Positions 34,252 to 46,294 of a stretch of 64,000 nt of DNA are shown here, piece after piece; the first letter of the stretch is position 1; each line of letters starts with the position of its first letter. The translations under genes were made by a program, and so were the position numbers. The notes beneath the pieces were generated by a model that worked only from the letters and a program-made list of their open reading frames with translations, ran no database searches and was not told the origin of the DNA. Source of the DNA: Paralithodes platypus (taxonomy: Eukaryota; Arthropoda; Malacostraca; Decapoda; Lithodidae); the NCBI GenBank assembly GCA_032716605.1, contig CM064552.1:13342886-13406885 (forward strand). The letters run 5' to 3'.

Positions 34252-34590
34252 TCTATCTATCTATCTATCTATTGCCTGACGCCGTGATCCCCGAAGGGGT
34301 GGCCACGAACGAACCGCCCCATGCACCTCTGTCCCCAGTCAGTCGACGCCCCTCCCCCCAACCAGCACCGCCTTCGTTCATGTAGTTCCTCACTCCATCC
34401 TTCCACCTCATATTCGGTCTACCTCTCCCCCTCTGTCCCTCCACCTCGCTCTCGTACACCCTCTTAGTCATTCTCTCGCTTTCCATACGTTCCATATGGC
34501 CGAACCATCTCAAGTTGTTCCTTTTCACACTTTCCAGCACATCTACCTCCACACCACACCTCTATACTTGTTGCATAAAACAAAACTGAC
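34252..34590 (-). pseudogene. RTE-like LINE C-terminal fragment with (TAGA)n tail
   Basis: The minus strand encodes VEVDVLESVKRNNLRWFGHM, RMTKRVYESEVEGQRGRGRP, RWKDGVRNYM, GWGEGRRLTGDRGAWG and FVATPSGI, then the tail, seen as CTATCTATCTATCTAT on the plus strand at 34252-34272. This is the conserved end of an RTE-type ORF; the rest is missing. Same family as 3546-3737. Confidence 0.8.
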
Positions 34591-35275
34591 TCCATTTATA
34601 ATTATTATTTTTAATTCGTGTAATAATAGCCAAAATAATATGAAAGAATGTGCCATACAAAAAAGGTTAAATGATTATCTTACCAACCACCACACCTCGA
34701 CTGCTTTCTGTGGCAGCTCTTCTCACCTCTGACAAGTACCTTAGTGAAGATCAATTACTCAAATTATATTTGTTTAAATTTACAAGCTTCTGTCATCCAA
34801 TGTATTGCTTCTATATACTATTTTCCCTAATTGTCTTTCTTATACTCCTTCAGATGTTCTCTACACCACATTTTCACAAATACATATGCCCTACCATTCA
34901 CCTCTCTCTCTCTCTGATGTGTTGCATATTTTGCAATATGATTTGCACTTTATTATTATTGCGGAGTTTTCCTCTGGAATGGACACAAGATCTGTAAGTA
35001 AATATTTGTTACTTCTCTCTCTTTTTCTCTCTCTCATCATTAATTCTCCCACCTCTCCCATCCCACCTCCCCCTTCCGCTTCCCCTTCTTTAATTTCTTA
35101 TTTCTCACACTCCCTCTGATCCGCTCATCATCCTTCTCCTTTACTACGCCCCATCGTTTCTCACGCTCACCTCTCTTAGTATTTTTGTTGTTTTTATTTT
35201 CATTTATTGATTGTTTTTTCTTTATTACTTTCATGCGCGCCTCAAGTGGACTCAGGACACAGTATGGCCAGTTTT
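34591..35275. other. T/C-rich sequence, no gene
   Basis: Pyrimidine-biased plus strand, especially 35010-35180. Frames here are compositional. Confidence 0.4.
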
Positions 35276-35277
35276 GC

Positions 35278-35462
<185 letters not shown>

Positions 35463-36017
35463 TTATTTATGTATAAGAAAAATAGTATACTAACACAAAC
35501 AAATATAATAACTTACAATTACAATTATTGACTGCTACTTAAAGTACTACGTTTCGGGTTAGTAACTGATATATGTATATAAATATACACCCCTCTTAAT
35601 GCAACGTGAAGGTTATTCATTCTTCATTAAGGCACATTTTTTTTTACATTGAGTTTATAGTATGTTTGCTACTCCTTTGAAGTGTCAGTCAGCCGATACT
35701 AAATAACATTCTCGTCTGACAGCGTCGGTTTATTTGATCGTCAGTCATCATGATTGCAATTGACTGTTTGATTGATATTGTAGCTGGTTGACTGTCAATC
35801 TGTATGGCACACTGTCCGCCTAACTTACAGATTGATTGCTTGCTCAACAATGGCTGACAGTTTGATTACTGACACTAGTATAAATGTTTGTTAATTTCAG
35901 TTTCCATTCCGTCTATATTGATATGTAATATATGTTTGCCTGTAAACTTGCTGTATTTCTACATTATGTCTATTTGTCTGAATGGCATTTTCCGCATATA
36001 ATGTCTATATGCACCGA

Positions 36018-36019
<2 letters not shown>
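35463..36019. other. No gene; GACTG-rich stretch
   Basis: 35690-35870 repeats short TGACTG/GATTG words irregularly. No ORF of interest. Confidence 0.3.
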
Positions 36020-36070
<51 letters not shown>

Positions 36071-36122
36071 ATCTCTCTCTGGGCGCGTACGAACATGCGT
36101 GCGTGTGTGTGTGTGTGTGTGT
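36020..36122. repeat. (CA)n and (GT)n microsatellites
   Basis: (CA)24 at 36020-36067 and (GT)10 at 36102-36122. Confidence 0.95.
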
Positions 36123-36177
36123 AGCAGTCAATCAGTCTGTCTGCATGTGTCCGTCCCTTTATCTCATGTGAAAACCC

Positions 36178-36700
36178 CTCTCCTCCCCTACTCCAGTCTA
36201 CACTTTCCCCTTTCCAGTTGGTACATTAACTTCCATACCTTTCTTTCCTTTGCTTCACTCCCTCCCCCTCCCCCTCTCCAGTTCGTACAATGCCTGCCAT
36301 ACTTCTCTATCCTTGGCTTCTTCCCCCTCCCCTACCTTTTCCCCTTTCAATTTGTACACTACCTCCAGTACCTTCCCTTTCCTTGCTTCCTCCCCTACCA
36401 TTGTATTTCCCCTCATTCTTCCCCCTCCCCCTCCCCAATTTGTACGCAACCTACCATACCTTCCATTCCCTTGCTTTCTCTCCCTTCCCTTCCCATTCCT
36501 ATCCTTCTTCCCCCTCCCCTCTCCAATTTTTACACTACCTCCCCTCCCTTCCCTTCTCTTTTCTTCGCTTTCCCTTCCTTCTTCCTCACCCCTTCCCTTC
36601 CCCATCCACCTCCCCCCTCTCCAATTTGTACACTACCTCCCATACCTTCCTTTCCCTTGCTCCCCCTACTCCTCCCCTCCCTCCCCCTGTTGTCCATTAG
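36178..36700. repeat. Pyrimidine-rich irregular minisatellite with CAATTTGTACACTACC cores
   Basis: The core CCAATTTGTACACTACCTCC or a variant recurs at about 36215, 36278, 36348, 36434, 36523 and 36621, separated by C/T-rich spacers of growing length. Pro/Ser/Leu-rich frames are artefacts. Confidence 0.85.
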
Positions 36701-36779
36701 GTCCCCCTGGCCACCCCACCATTATCTTCTTTATCCCGTGAGGAGCGAGGATTATAGCGGCGATCATCATAGGGGAGGA

Positions 36780-37003
36780 AGAGGACGAACACACATAGAC
36801 ACACTCAACCACCCAGACATCCACACATACATACATACACTCACCCAGACATGCACACATTCATACATACACTACAACACACCCGTACATGCACACACAC
36901 AATCAGACATCTGAACACACACAAATACACGTACACCCATACATGCACATACAAGAACACACACACACACATCCATATATGCACACCCATAATATTATAT
37001 ATA
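36780..37003. repeat. CACA/CATACA-rich low-complexity DNA
   Basis: Imperfect ACACACAT/CATACATACA repeats leading into the SINE. Confidence 0.8.
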
Positions 37004-37005
37004 TA

Positions 37006-37567
37006 GGGGAGGTGTGGTGGAGTGGTCTTGCCACTGGCCTGGTAATCCAAAGGTCCCGGGTTCAAATCCCGATGTATCAATGGGAAGATATTATTGGGAT
37101 GGAATTTGTGCTGTACCTGGTATCAGTGCATTACCACAAGCCCACCGAAACGTCAATAAAATACCCTCATTGTTCCCTGATTAAATAGCACTGTATGAAT
37201 ATTCCCATATTCAAAATATGCTATAGGGGTACAATGCCTGGTGAGTTATCTGCTCAACAGGTGGCGTTGTGTGTGTGTAAGTGTGAGACTCCGAGTGTAG
37301 GGGGTGAGACAGTGAAGCACGGGAACGAGGTGGCTTCAGAGATGGGGTCGTTTCGGGCCATGAGTGAGCACCGTGCCTCATGTGAAGGCAAGATGGCAGG
37401 TGCTCGTTGTACTCTACGTGCTTCACGTGTCTCACTCCCTAGACTGGAACAAGACCTCACGGGCTTCACTGTTCATTGTAAAGCGGTGAATGTTAAGGCT
37501 CTCAGCCTATGCCCGAGAGGAAGTAAGTTGGAATATATAAAAAAAAAAAAAAAAAAACAAAAAAAAC
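37006..37567 (+). mobile_element. Long tRNA-headed SINE, family S2 (plus copy, with poly-A)
   Basis: The head GGGGAGGTGTGGTGGAGTGG and B-box GGTCCCGGGTTCAAATCCCG are followed by a ~450-bp body (GGGAAGATATTATTGGGA, CCTCATTGTTCCCTGATTAA, CGTGTCTCACTCCC, ACCTCACGGGCTTCAC, CTCAGCCTATGCCCGAGAGG) and an A-rich tail (37536-37567). It is a near full-length match to the minus copy at 7040-7531. Unusually long for a SINE (~540 bp). Confidence 0.88.
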
Positions 37568-37938
37568 ACAAGAACATACCTATACAGTACATGGGACACA
37601 TATGCACACACAAGACCACATCCTTACATGCACACACACATACTTACACAAGAACACAACCATACATACACATACTAGAGCACATATACGTGACATACCT
37701 ATATAAGAACACACACATATACAGTACATGACACTTAGATACACATGCACACACATCATTACACTGGTTGGAGATCACAAAATAGGTCAACCCCAATAAG
37801 ACATCCACAAATTTATCGTAAATCGGTGTTTGTCATTTTTCACACACACACACACTACACTTGGCCAGGGGTGGATCGGGAAGTAGTATTGGGGACAGGG
37901 GGTATATAAGCAATAGTGAATGACGTGATGAAGTTAAG

Positions 37939-37940
<2 letters not shown>
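37568..37940. other. CACA-rich low complexity, no gene
   Basis: Imperfect ACACACATAC repeats up to 37755, then unique sequence with a short (CA)n at 37841-37856. Confidence 0.6.

Positions 37941-38016
<76 letters not shown>
37941..38016. repeat. (TC)n microsatellite
   Basis: 38 TC units. Confidence 0.98.
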
Positions 38017-38019
<3 letters not shown>

Positions 38020-38153
38020 ATGATGCCACGGAGACCACACACCCGTAGCATTGATAGAGGGTAAGATCAAATTATCAATATTAATAGGTGTAGTATATAT
38101 TGCTTTCTGTTTCCGTCTTTGTTTGTCTCTGTATGTATGTGTGTGTGTGTGCG

Positions 38154-38156
<3 letters not shown>

Positions 38157-38198
<42 letters not shown>
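38157..38198. repeat. (GA)n microsatellite
   Basis: About 20 GA units following a short (GT)n. Confidence 0.97.
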
Positions 38199-38201
<3 letters not shown>

Positions 38202-38359
38202 ATGAAGTACAGAGGTAAGGGATGGTTTAGAGTGTAATAGAAGAAGGGGATGTAACGAGGACAGCATAAAACAAGAGTTTAATGAAACAGTATGGATACA
38301 AGATATAACAGGAGTTTTCTGGAACATATTATATCTACGCTATTGATTAGTTCTATGTA

Positions 38360-38530
38360 TTAATCTTTTATTATTATTATTGTTATTTTTTTTTTGCATT
38401 ATCATTATTAGTATTAGTATTATTTTTATTATCATTATTATCTATAAATGTAATATTTATACATTTATTTATTCATATTTGTTATCATTATTATTGAATT
38501 ATTTATTGGTATTATTATTATTAACATTAT
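38360..38530. repeat. (ATT)n-like low-complexity region
   Basis: Many TTATTATTA words and a T-run at 38388-38397. Confidence 0.75.
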
Positions 38531-38832
38531 GGGAGGCAGGAGAGGGATATTACCACAGTAAATACACTATGTAATTTATTATAAAATATGTATCATCTCA
38601 TAATATATTATAGATATTTTGATAACAAACATAAAGACAGACCCAATAATTCCATAAACTCTGCGGAGTAAGCTCACTTCGTTGGCGGAAATAATACGCG
38701 AACAAAAATCATCGAATGTAATGACAATCAATATTGACAATATAAATTAGAATCCTAAGTCACATAACCATTCTCAACCCAATGGTTATATATTTATTTT
38801 ATTTTGGTTACCACTTAACTACTTCATTCGCC

Positions 38833-39602
38833 TTAAGGGGAGGCAGACCGTTTTCTGGACCCCCTTCTCCCTAATGTTTAGCCTCACTAGTTTTGAGATT
38901 ATAAGACGTTCGGCCCATTAGTTTGGATCTGTCTCTGTGTCTGTGTTGGTCTGTCTGTCTGCATATCTGTATCTATATCTGTGTCTGTGTTGGTCTGTCT
39001 GTCTGCATCTCTGTGTCTGTATTGACCTGTCTGTCTGTGTTGGTCTGTCTGTCTGCATCTCTGTGATTTTGTTGGTCTGTCTGTCTGCATATCTCTATCT
39101 GTCTGTGTTGGTCTGTCTGTCTGCATATCTCTATCTGTCTGTGTTGGTCTGTCTGTCTGCATCTCTGTATCTGTGTCTGTGTTAGTCTGTCTGTCTGCTT
39201 CTCAGTGTCTGTGTTGGTCTATCTGTCTGCATCTCTGTATCTGTCTCTGTGTCTGTGTTGGTCTGTCTCTCTGCATCTCTCTATCTGTCTCAGTGTCTGT
39301 GTTGGTCTCTCTGTCTGTCTGCATCTCTCTCTATGTGTCTGTACCTGTGTTGGTCTGTCTGTCTGCATTTGTCCACCTGTGTCTGTGTTGATCTATCTAG
39401 CTAGCCTATCTGTATCTCTCTGTGTCTGTTGTGATCTGCCTGTGTGTCTGTATCTCTTTCTCTACCTGTCTAGGCGTTTTTTTGTTTGGATATTCGAATT
39501 TCCTTCTATCTGTCTCAGTGTCTGTGTTGGTTAGTCTGTCTGTCTACATCTCTCTCTCGGTTTGTCTGGCTATTCGCATCTCTTTCTATATGTCTCTGTG
39601 TT

Positions 39603-39666
<64 letters not shown>

Positions 39667-39804
39667 GCTCTTACTCGCCCAGATAAAAATCGACACTTGA
39701 ATAGGGTGAAGTGTGTTATCATCGCTAAATTAATGGGGGTAAAATTATTAAAATCTCCAAACTAATGGAGCGAAACAGGTGAAATACAAAAAGGCCCCCC
39801 TCGA
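38833..39804. mobile_element. TTAA foldback (family C1) expanded by an internal minisatellite
   Basis: The left arm (38833-38926: TTAAGGGGAGGCAGACC, CCTAATGTTTAGCC, AAGACGTTCGGCCC) and the inverted right arm (39665-39804: CTCGCCCAGATAAAAATCGACA, AACTAATGGAGCGAAAC, GGCCCCCC) belong to one element. The right TTAA has changed to TCGAA. The middle is replaced by 738 bp of tandem repeats. Confidence 0.75.
38927..39664. repeat. CTGT/GTCTGTGTTGG minisatellite and (TC)n
   Basis: Units of about 40-50 bp built of TGTGTTGGTCTGTCTGTCTG plus CATCTCTGTATCTGTGTC, becoming pure (TC)n at 39607-39664. The open frames (CLSVCISV..) are artefacts. Confidence 0.93.
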
Positions 39805-39829
39805 ACCAAGTAGGGTTAAACTCCCTTAT

Positions 39830-40104
39830 AATGTGCCACATGAATGGTCTTTTATCTCACTTAACCATTAGGCTACCATAGCGCAGTTGGGAATATGTAC
39901 GTGATTAGATTAATATCCAGTATTCGAGAATGGATAATAAGTCGTAGGCTTGTGCATAAACCTTTAACTGTCTTGGTGGTGTAATGGTTAGAGTGTTTAA
40001 AAATCTGTGTGTGGTAACCCTGGTTCGAATCCTGGATCACATACTTTCATTGATTTTTTGGGAGGTGTTTGGTGTTGGAGTGAAATTAATACAAATATAA
40101 TATC
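39830..40104 (+). mobile_element. tRNA-headed SINE/composite repeat, family S1 copy 2
   Basis: Matches 1470-1550 and 2015-2205 with the middle absent: CTACCATAGCGCAGTTGGG, CCAGTATTCGAGAATGGATA, GGTGGTGTAATGGTTAGAG, B-box GGTTCGAATCCTGG, GGTGTTTGGTGTTG. Confidence 0.75.
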
Positions 40105-40380
40105 CTATTATAGTAAATGTTAATGGGTGCTTAGCCTTTATTCTAGTTTCTACACGCCTGTCTTTCAAAATATCAATTCCCCTATCAAGTTAATCCATGT
40201 TAAATGTCGACCTCTCTTGCTCCCATCGCCACCAAAGTTCTTCCTGTCTAAAAGGTATTTGTACATTTTGGAGAAGTGTTTACACCGCTCATCTCCCTCT
40301 TATCATCTGTTCCTCTCCTTTCCCCTTTCCTCTCATCTTAACTTTCATCACTTAAGCTCACATCACATCTCCCTGCATCC

Positions 40381-43300
40381 CTCCTTACCCCTGATCTCCC
40401 TTACCCCTCATCCCCCTAACCCCTCATCCCTCATCCCCCTTACTCCTCATCCCCCTTACCCCTCATCCCCCTTACCCCTCATCCCCCTCATCCCCCTTAC
40501 CCCTCATCTCCCTTACCCCTCATCCCCCTTACCCCTCATCCCCCCTACCCCTCATCCCCCTTACCCCTCATCCCCTTTACTCCTCCTCCTCCTCCTTACC
40601 CCTCATCCCCCTTACCCCTCATCTCCCTTACCCCTCATCTCCCTTACCCCTCATCTCCCTTACTCCTCATCTCCCTTACCCCTCATCTCCCTTACTCCTC
40701 ATCCCCCTTACCCCTCATCCCCCTTACCCCTCATCTCCCTTACCCCTCATCTCCCTTACTCCTCATCCCCCTTACCCCTCATCCCCCTTACCCCTCATCT
40801 CCCTTACCCCTCATCCCCCTTACCCCTCATCTCCCTTACCCCTCATCCCCCTTACCCCTCATCCCCCTTACCCCTCATCCCCCTTACCCCTCATCCCCTT
40901 TACTCCTCCTCCTCCTTACCCCTCATCCCCCTTACCCCTCATCTCCCTTACCCCCTCATCTCCCTTACCCCTCATCTCCCTTACCCCTCATCTCCCTTAC
41001 CCCTCATCTCCCTTACTCCCTCATCTCCCTTACTCCTCCCCCTTACCCCTCATCTCCCTTACCCCTCACCTCCCTTACCCCCTCATCTCCCTTACTCCTC
41101 ATCCCCCTTACCCCTCATCCCCCTTACCCCTCCCCCTTACCCCTCATCCCCCTTACCCCTCATCCCCCTTACCCCTCATCTCCTTTACCCCCTCATCCCC
41201 CTTACCCCTCATCCCCCTTACCCCTCATCCCCCTTACCCCTCATTCCCCTTACCCCTCATCCCCCTTGCCCCTCATCTCCCTTACTCCTCATCTCCCTTA
41301 CTCCTCGTCCCTCTTACCCCTCATCTCCCTTACCCCTCATCCCCCTTACCCCCCTTACCCCTCATCTCCTTCACCCCTCATCTCCTTTACCCCTCATCCC
41401 CCTTACCCTTCATCTCCCTTACCCCTCATCCCCCTTACCCCTCATCCCTCATCCCCCTTACCCTTCATCTCCCTTACTCCTCATCCCCCTTACCCCACAT
41501 CCCCCTTACCCCTCATCTCCCTTACCCCTCATCCCCCTTACTCCTCATCCCCCTTACCCCTCATCCCCCTTACCCCTCATTCCCCTTACCCCTCATCCCC
41601 TTACCCCTCATCCCCCTTACCCCTCATCCCCCTTACCCCTCATCTCCCTTACCCCTCATCCCCTTTACTCCTCCTCCTCCTTTCCCCTCAATCCCCCTTA
41701 CCCCTCACCTCATCCCCCTTACCCCTCATCCCCTTACCCCTCATTCCCCTTACCCCTCATCCCCCTTACCCCTCATCCCCCTTACCCCTCATTCCCCTTA
41801 CCCCTCATCCCCCTTACCCCTCATTCCCCTTACCCCTCATCCCCCTTACCCCTCATCCCCCTTACCCCTCATCCCCCTTACCCCTCATCTCCCTTACCCC
41901 TCATCCCCTTTACTCCTCCTCCTCCTTACCCCTCATCCCCCTTACCCCTCATCCCCCTTACCCCTCATCTCCCTTACTCCTCATCCCCCTTACCCCTCCT
42001 CCCCCTTACCCCTCATCCCCCTTACCCCTCATCCCCCTTAACCCTCATCCCCCTTACCCCCCACCCCCCTTACCCCTTACCCCTCATCCCTTAACCCTCA
42101 TCCCCCTTACTCCTCATCCCCCTTACCCCTCATCCCCCTAACCCCTCATCTCCCTTCCCCCTCATCCCCCTTTCCCTTCACTTCCCTTACTCCTCATCCC
42201 CCTTACCCCTCATCCCCCTTTCCCCCCACCTCCCCTACCCCCCACCTCCCTTTCTCCCCCTCCCCCTTACCCCTCATCCCCCTTACCCCTCATCCCCCTT
42301 ACCCCTCATCTCCCTTACCCCTCATCTCCCTTACCCCTCATCTCCTTTACTCCTCATCCTCCTTACCCTTCATCCCCCTTAACCCTCATTCCCCTTACCC
42401 CTCATCCCCCTTACCCCTCATCCCCCTTACCACTCATCCCCCTTACCCCTCATCCCCCTTACCCCTCATCCCCCTTACCCTTCATCCCCCTTACCCCTCA
42501 TCCCCCCTTACCCCTCATCCCCCTTACCCCTCATCCCCCTTGCCCCTCATCTCCCTTACCCCTCATCCCCCTTACCCCTCATCCCCCTTACCCCTCATCC
42601 CCCTTACCCCTCATCCCCCTTACCCCTCATCTCCCTTACCCCTCATCGGCCTTACCCCTCATCCTACTTACCCCTCATCTCCCTTACCCCTCATCCCCCT
42701 TACCCTTCTCCCCCTTACCCCTCATCCCCCTTACCCCTCATCCCCCTTACCCCTCATCCCTCTTACCCCTCATCTCCCCTTTTACCCCTCATCTCCCCTT
42801 TTACCCCTCATCTCCCCTTTTACCCCTCATCCCCCTTACCCCTCATCCCCCTTACCCCTCATCCCCCTTACCCCCTCATCTCCCGTACCCCTCATCCCCC
42901 TTACCCCTCATCCCCCTTACCCCTCATCCCCCTTACCCCTCATCCCCCTTACCCCTTCATCCCCCTTACCCCTCATCCCCCTTACCCCTCATCCCCCCTA
43001 CCCCTCATCCCCCTTACCCCTCATCCCCCTTACCCCTCATCTCCCTTACCCCTCATCCCCCTTAACCCCTCATCCCCCTTACCCTTCATCCCCCTTACCC
43101 TTCATCTCCCTTACCCCTCATCCCCCTTACTCCTCATCCCCCTTACCCCTCATCCCCCTTACCCTCATCTCCCTTACCCTTCATCCCCCTTACCCCTCAT
43201 CCCCCTTACCCCTCATCCCCCTTTCCCCTCATCCCCCTTACCCCCCATCTCCCTTACCCCTTCATCCCCCTTAACCCCCCTTAACCCCTCATCCCCCTTA

Positions 43301-45088
43301 CCCTTCATCTCCCTTACCCCTCATCTCCCTTTCTCCTCATCCCCCTTACCCCCTCATCCCCCTTACCCCTCATCCCCCTTACCCTTCATCTCCCTTACCC
43401 CTCATCCCCCTTACTCCTCATCCCCCTTACCCCTCATCCCCCTTACCCCTCATCCCCCTTACCCCTCATCTCCCTTACCCTTCATCCCCCTTACCCCCCT
43501 TACCCCTCATCCCCCTTACCCCTCATCCCCCTTACCCTTCATCCCCCTTACCCTTCATCCCCCTTACTCCTCATCCCCCTTACCCCTCACCCCTCATCCA
43601 CCTTACTCCTCATCCCCCTTACCCCTCATCCCCCTTATCCCCCTCACCCCTCATCCACCTTACTCCTCATCCCCCTTACCCTTCATCTCCCTTACCCTTC
43701 ATCCCCCTTACTCCTCATCCCCCTTACCCCTCATCCCCCCTTACCCCTCATCCCCCTTACCCTTCTTCCTCCTTACCCTTCATCTCCCTTACCCCTCATC
43801 CCCCTTACTCCTCCTCCCCCCTTACCCTTCATCCCCCTTACCCTTCATCCCCCTTACCCCTCATCTCCCTTACCCCTCATTCCCCTCACCCCTCATCCCC
43901 CTTACCCTCATCCCCCTTACTCCTCATCCCCCTTACCCCTCATCCCCCTTATCCTTCATCCCCCTTACCCTTCATCCCCCTTACCCCTCATCCCCCTTAC
44001 CCCTCATCCACCTTACCCTCATCCCCCTTACCCCTCATCCCCCTTACCCCTCATCCCCCCCTTACCCCTCATCCCCCTTACCCCTCATCCCCCTTACCCC
44101 TCATCCCCCTTACCCCTCATCCCCCTTACCCCTCATCCCCCTTACCCCTCATCCCCCTTACCCCTCATCCCCCCCTCATCCCCCTTACCCTTCATCTCCC
44201 TTACCCTTCATCCCCCGTACCCCCTCATCCCCCTTACCCCTCACTCCCATTACCCTTCAACTCCCCTACCCTTCATCCCCGCGTCTCCTCATCCCACTTA
44301 CCCCTCAAACCCCTTACCCCTCATCCCCCTTACCCCTCATCCCCCTTACCCTTCATCTTCCTTACCCCTCATCCCCCTTACCCTTCATCTCCCTTACCCT
44401 TCATCCCCCTTACCCCTCATCCCCCTTACCCCTCATCCCCCTTACCCCTCATCCCCCTTACCCTTCATCTCCCTTACCCTTCATCCCCCTTACTCCTCAT
44501 CCCCCTTACCCTCATCCCCCTTACCCCTCATCCCCCTTACCCCTCATCCCCCTTACCCTTCATCCCCCTTACCCCTCATCCCCCCTTACCCCTCATCCCC
44601 CTTACCCCTCATCCCCCTTACCCCTCATCCTTCATCTCCCTTACCCTTCATCTCCCTTACCCTTCATCCCCGTTACTCCTCATCCCCCTTACCCCTCATC
44701 CCCCTTACCCTTCATCTCCCTTACCCTTCATCCCCCTTACCCTCATCCCCCTTACCCCTCACCCCTCATCCCCCTTACTCCTCATCCCCCTTACCCTTCA
44801 TCCCCCTTACCCTTCATCTCCCTTACCCTTCATCCCCCTTACTCCTCATCCCCCTTACCCCTCATCCCCCTTACCCTTCATCTCCCTTACCCTTCATCCC
44901 CCTTACTCCTCATCCCCCTTACCCCTCCCCCCTCATCCCCCTTACTCCTCATCCCCCTTACCCTTCATCCCCCTTACCCTTCATCTCCCTTACCCTTCAT
45001 CCCCCTTACTCCTCATCCCCTTACCACCTCATCCCCCTTACCCCTCATCCCCCTTACTCCTCATCCCCCTTACCCTTCATCCCCCTTA
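40381..45088. repeat. 4.7 kb minisatellite of a 16-bp C-rich unit
   Basis: About 290 copies of CCCCCTTACCCCTCAT and variants (TCTCCCTTACCCCTCA; TTCATC, TACTCC and CTCCTCCT variants). The G-rich complement has runs of 4-5 G spaced by 3-4 bases (GGGGTAAGGGGGATGAGGGG). The ~650- and ~240-residue Pro/Leu/Ser frames are pure repeat translation. The array continues after the MITE at 45309-45412. Confidence 0.98.
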
Positions 45089-45307
45089 CTATAGTCAATT
45101 TTTTTCCAGCCGAGCCTAAATTGTCATGTTTCTATCTTTGTTACTCCGCTATATGTTAGATTTTGTAGCGAAAGATAATGGTTATTCTGAAAACTTGGCA
45201 TTAATATGACACACAGCCATAGTAGTTTCATATATTTCCATTACGTATCGATACATCAGCTAATAAGAGATTCAATTTACGATCAGCTGGAAAAAAATTG
45301 AGTATAG
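45089..45307. mobile_element. MITE family D inserted in the C-rich minisatellite
   Basis: The left end CTATAGTCAATTTTTTTCC and the right end GGAAAAAAATTGAGTATAG are inverse repeats of about 22 bp. Inside: AAAACTTGGCATTAAT, ATCGATACATCAGCTAATAA. Repeat units lie on both sides, so the insertion came after the array began to grow. Confidence 0.88.
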
Positions 45308-45308
45308 T

Positions 45309-45412
45309 CATCTCCCTTACTCCTCACCCCCCTTACCCCTCAACCCCTTACCCCTCACCCCCTTACCCCTCATCCCCCTTACCCCTCACCCCCTTACCCC
45401 TCAAACCCCCAA
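45309..45412. repeat. C-rich minisatellite, right remainder
   Basis: Five to six further CCCCTTACCCCTCA units. Confidence 0.9.
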
Positions 45413-45955
45413 ACCACCACAGTCATCCAGCCATCTGTATGACCACAACGCTGACAAATAGGGCTGTATGGCGTCATCTACCCTCACCCCTCAGTTCCCC
45501 TTTTCTCTCATATTCTTACATTCCCATAGACCCTCATCTACTTTTTCTCCTCACCCCTCACTCTTCACCAATTATTTCCTATCATCCCTCACTTACTTAA
45601 ACCCCTCATCTTTTCTTACATCCCCTCATTTCCTTACAAACATAAAATCACCGCAGCCACCCAACACATTCCTTAACCCTTTATCTCCCATACATGCATA
45701 CTCTGATCAACTTTCACCCTCACCTTTGCTCACCCATCTTCTCCCCTCACTACCCCATATCTACATTTACTTCCTCATCCCTCCCCTCCCCTCTTCTACC
45801 CTCTCCCCTTCCCTCACATCTCCCTTCGCCTCCTACGGGCTCGACAAACCCAGACCCACAGCCCTCCATCCAACCGTAAGACCCGCTGACAAATAGGATG
45901 GTTTGGCGTCATCATTACGACTGAAGGAACAAGCCTCTCTCTCTCTCTCCAACCC
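45413..45955. other. C/T-rich region with a duplicated GCTGACAAATAGG motif
   Basis: GCTGACAAATAGGGCTGTATGG (about 45451) and GCTGACAAATAGGATGGTTTGG (about 45887), each followed by CGTCATC, suggest a duplication of about 436 bp with decay. No gene. Confidence 0.5.
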
Positions 45956-46230
45956 CCATCGTTAAGCTCCCGACTAACAAGCGAAGACCCCGGGGGTCCC
46001 GACGATATACGCCACACTGCACAACGCGACACACACAAACAACTCGTCAACGCAAAAATACACCACCGCCTCGAAAATAATATCCAAAACGACGCCGATT
46101 CAAAACACGAGGACTTTACCCCCCCTCCCCCCCCCCCCCCCCCCACACACACACACAGCGAGCGCCGAGGCAAAACCAGCTTCATACGCCAGATCGCTAG
46201 AGCTGAGATTGACTCGTGGGCATCCTAGGT
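45956..46230 (+). other. Possible coding remnant, unassigned
   Basis: One frame before the poly-C (46119-46144) reads DPGGPDDIRHTAQRDTHKQL then NAKIHHRLENNIQN with balanced charge and no repeats. After the C/CA run another frame reads SERRGKTSFIRQIARAEID and ends at a TAG (46228-46230). Local GC is raised. It could be a disrupted exon or a retroelement piece. No family was recognised. Confidence 0.25.
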
Positions 46231-46294
46231 TAGCGAGAAGACGAGAAGGACAGGATCTGTAGTAGAACAATCCCCCCAACTTCTTGGACAGTAG

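Noticed and set aside
35982..36914. 310-residue frame
   Set aside because: Runs through (CA)n and a C/T-rich minisatellite; purely compositional.
37008..37078. Possible Thr tRNA gene
   Set aside because: Acceptor stem ends do not pair convincingly and the sequence is followed by a repeated SINE body and poly-A.
40127..43274. 655-, 291- and 244-residue PLIPLTPHPPYPSS-type frames
   Set aside because: Translations of the 16-bp C-rich array; no protein family, and more than one frame is open.
40381..45088. CRISPR array or telomere
   Set aside because: No spacers of constant length, and the unit is CCCCCTTACCCCTCAT rather than TTAGG; it is a minisatellite in a eukaryotic genome.
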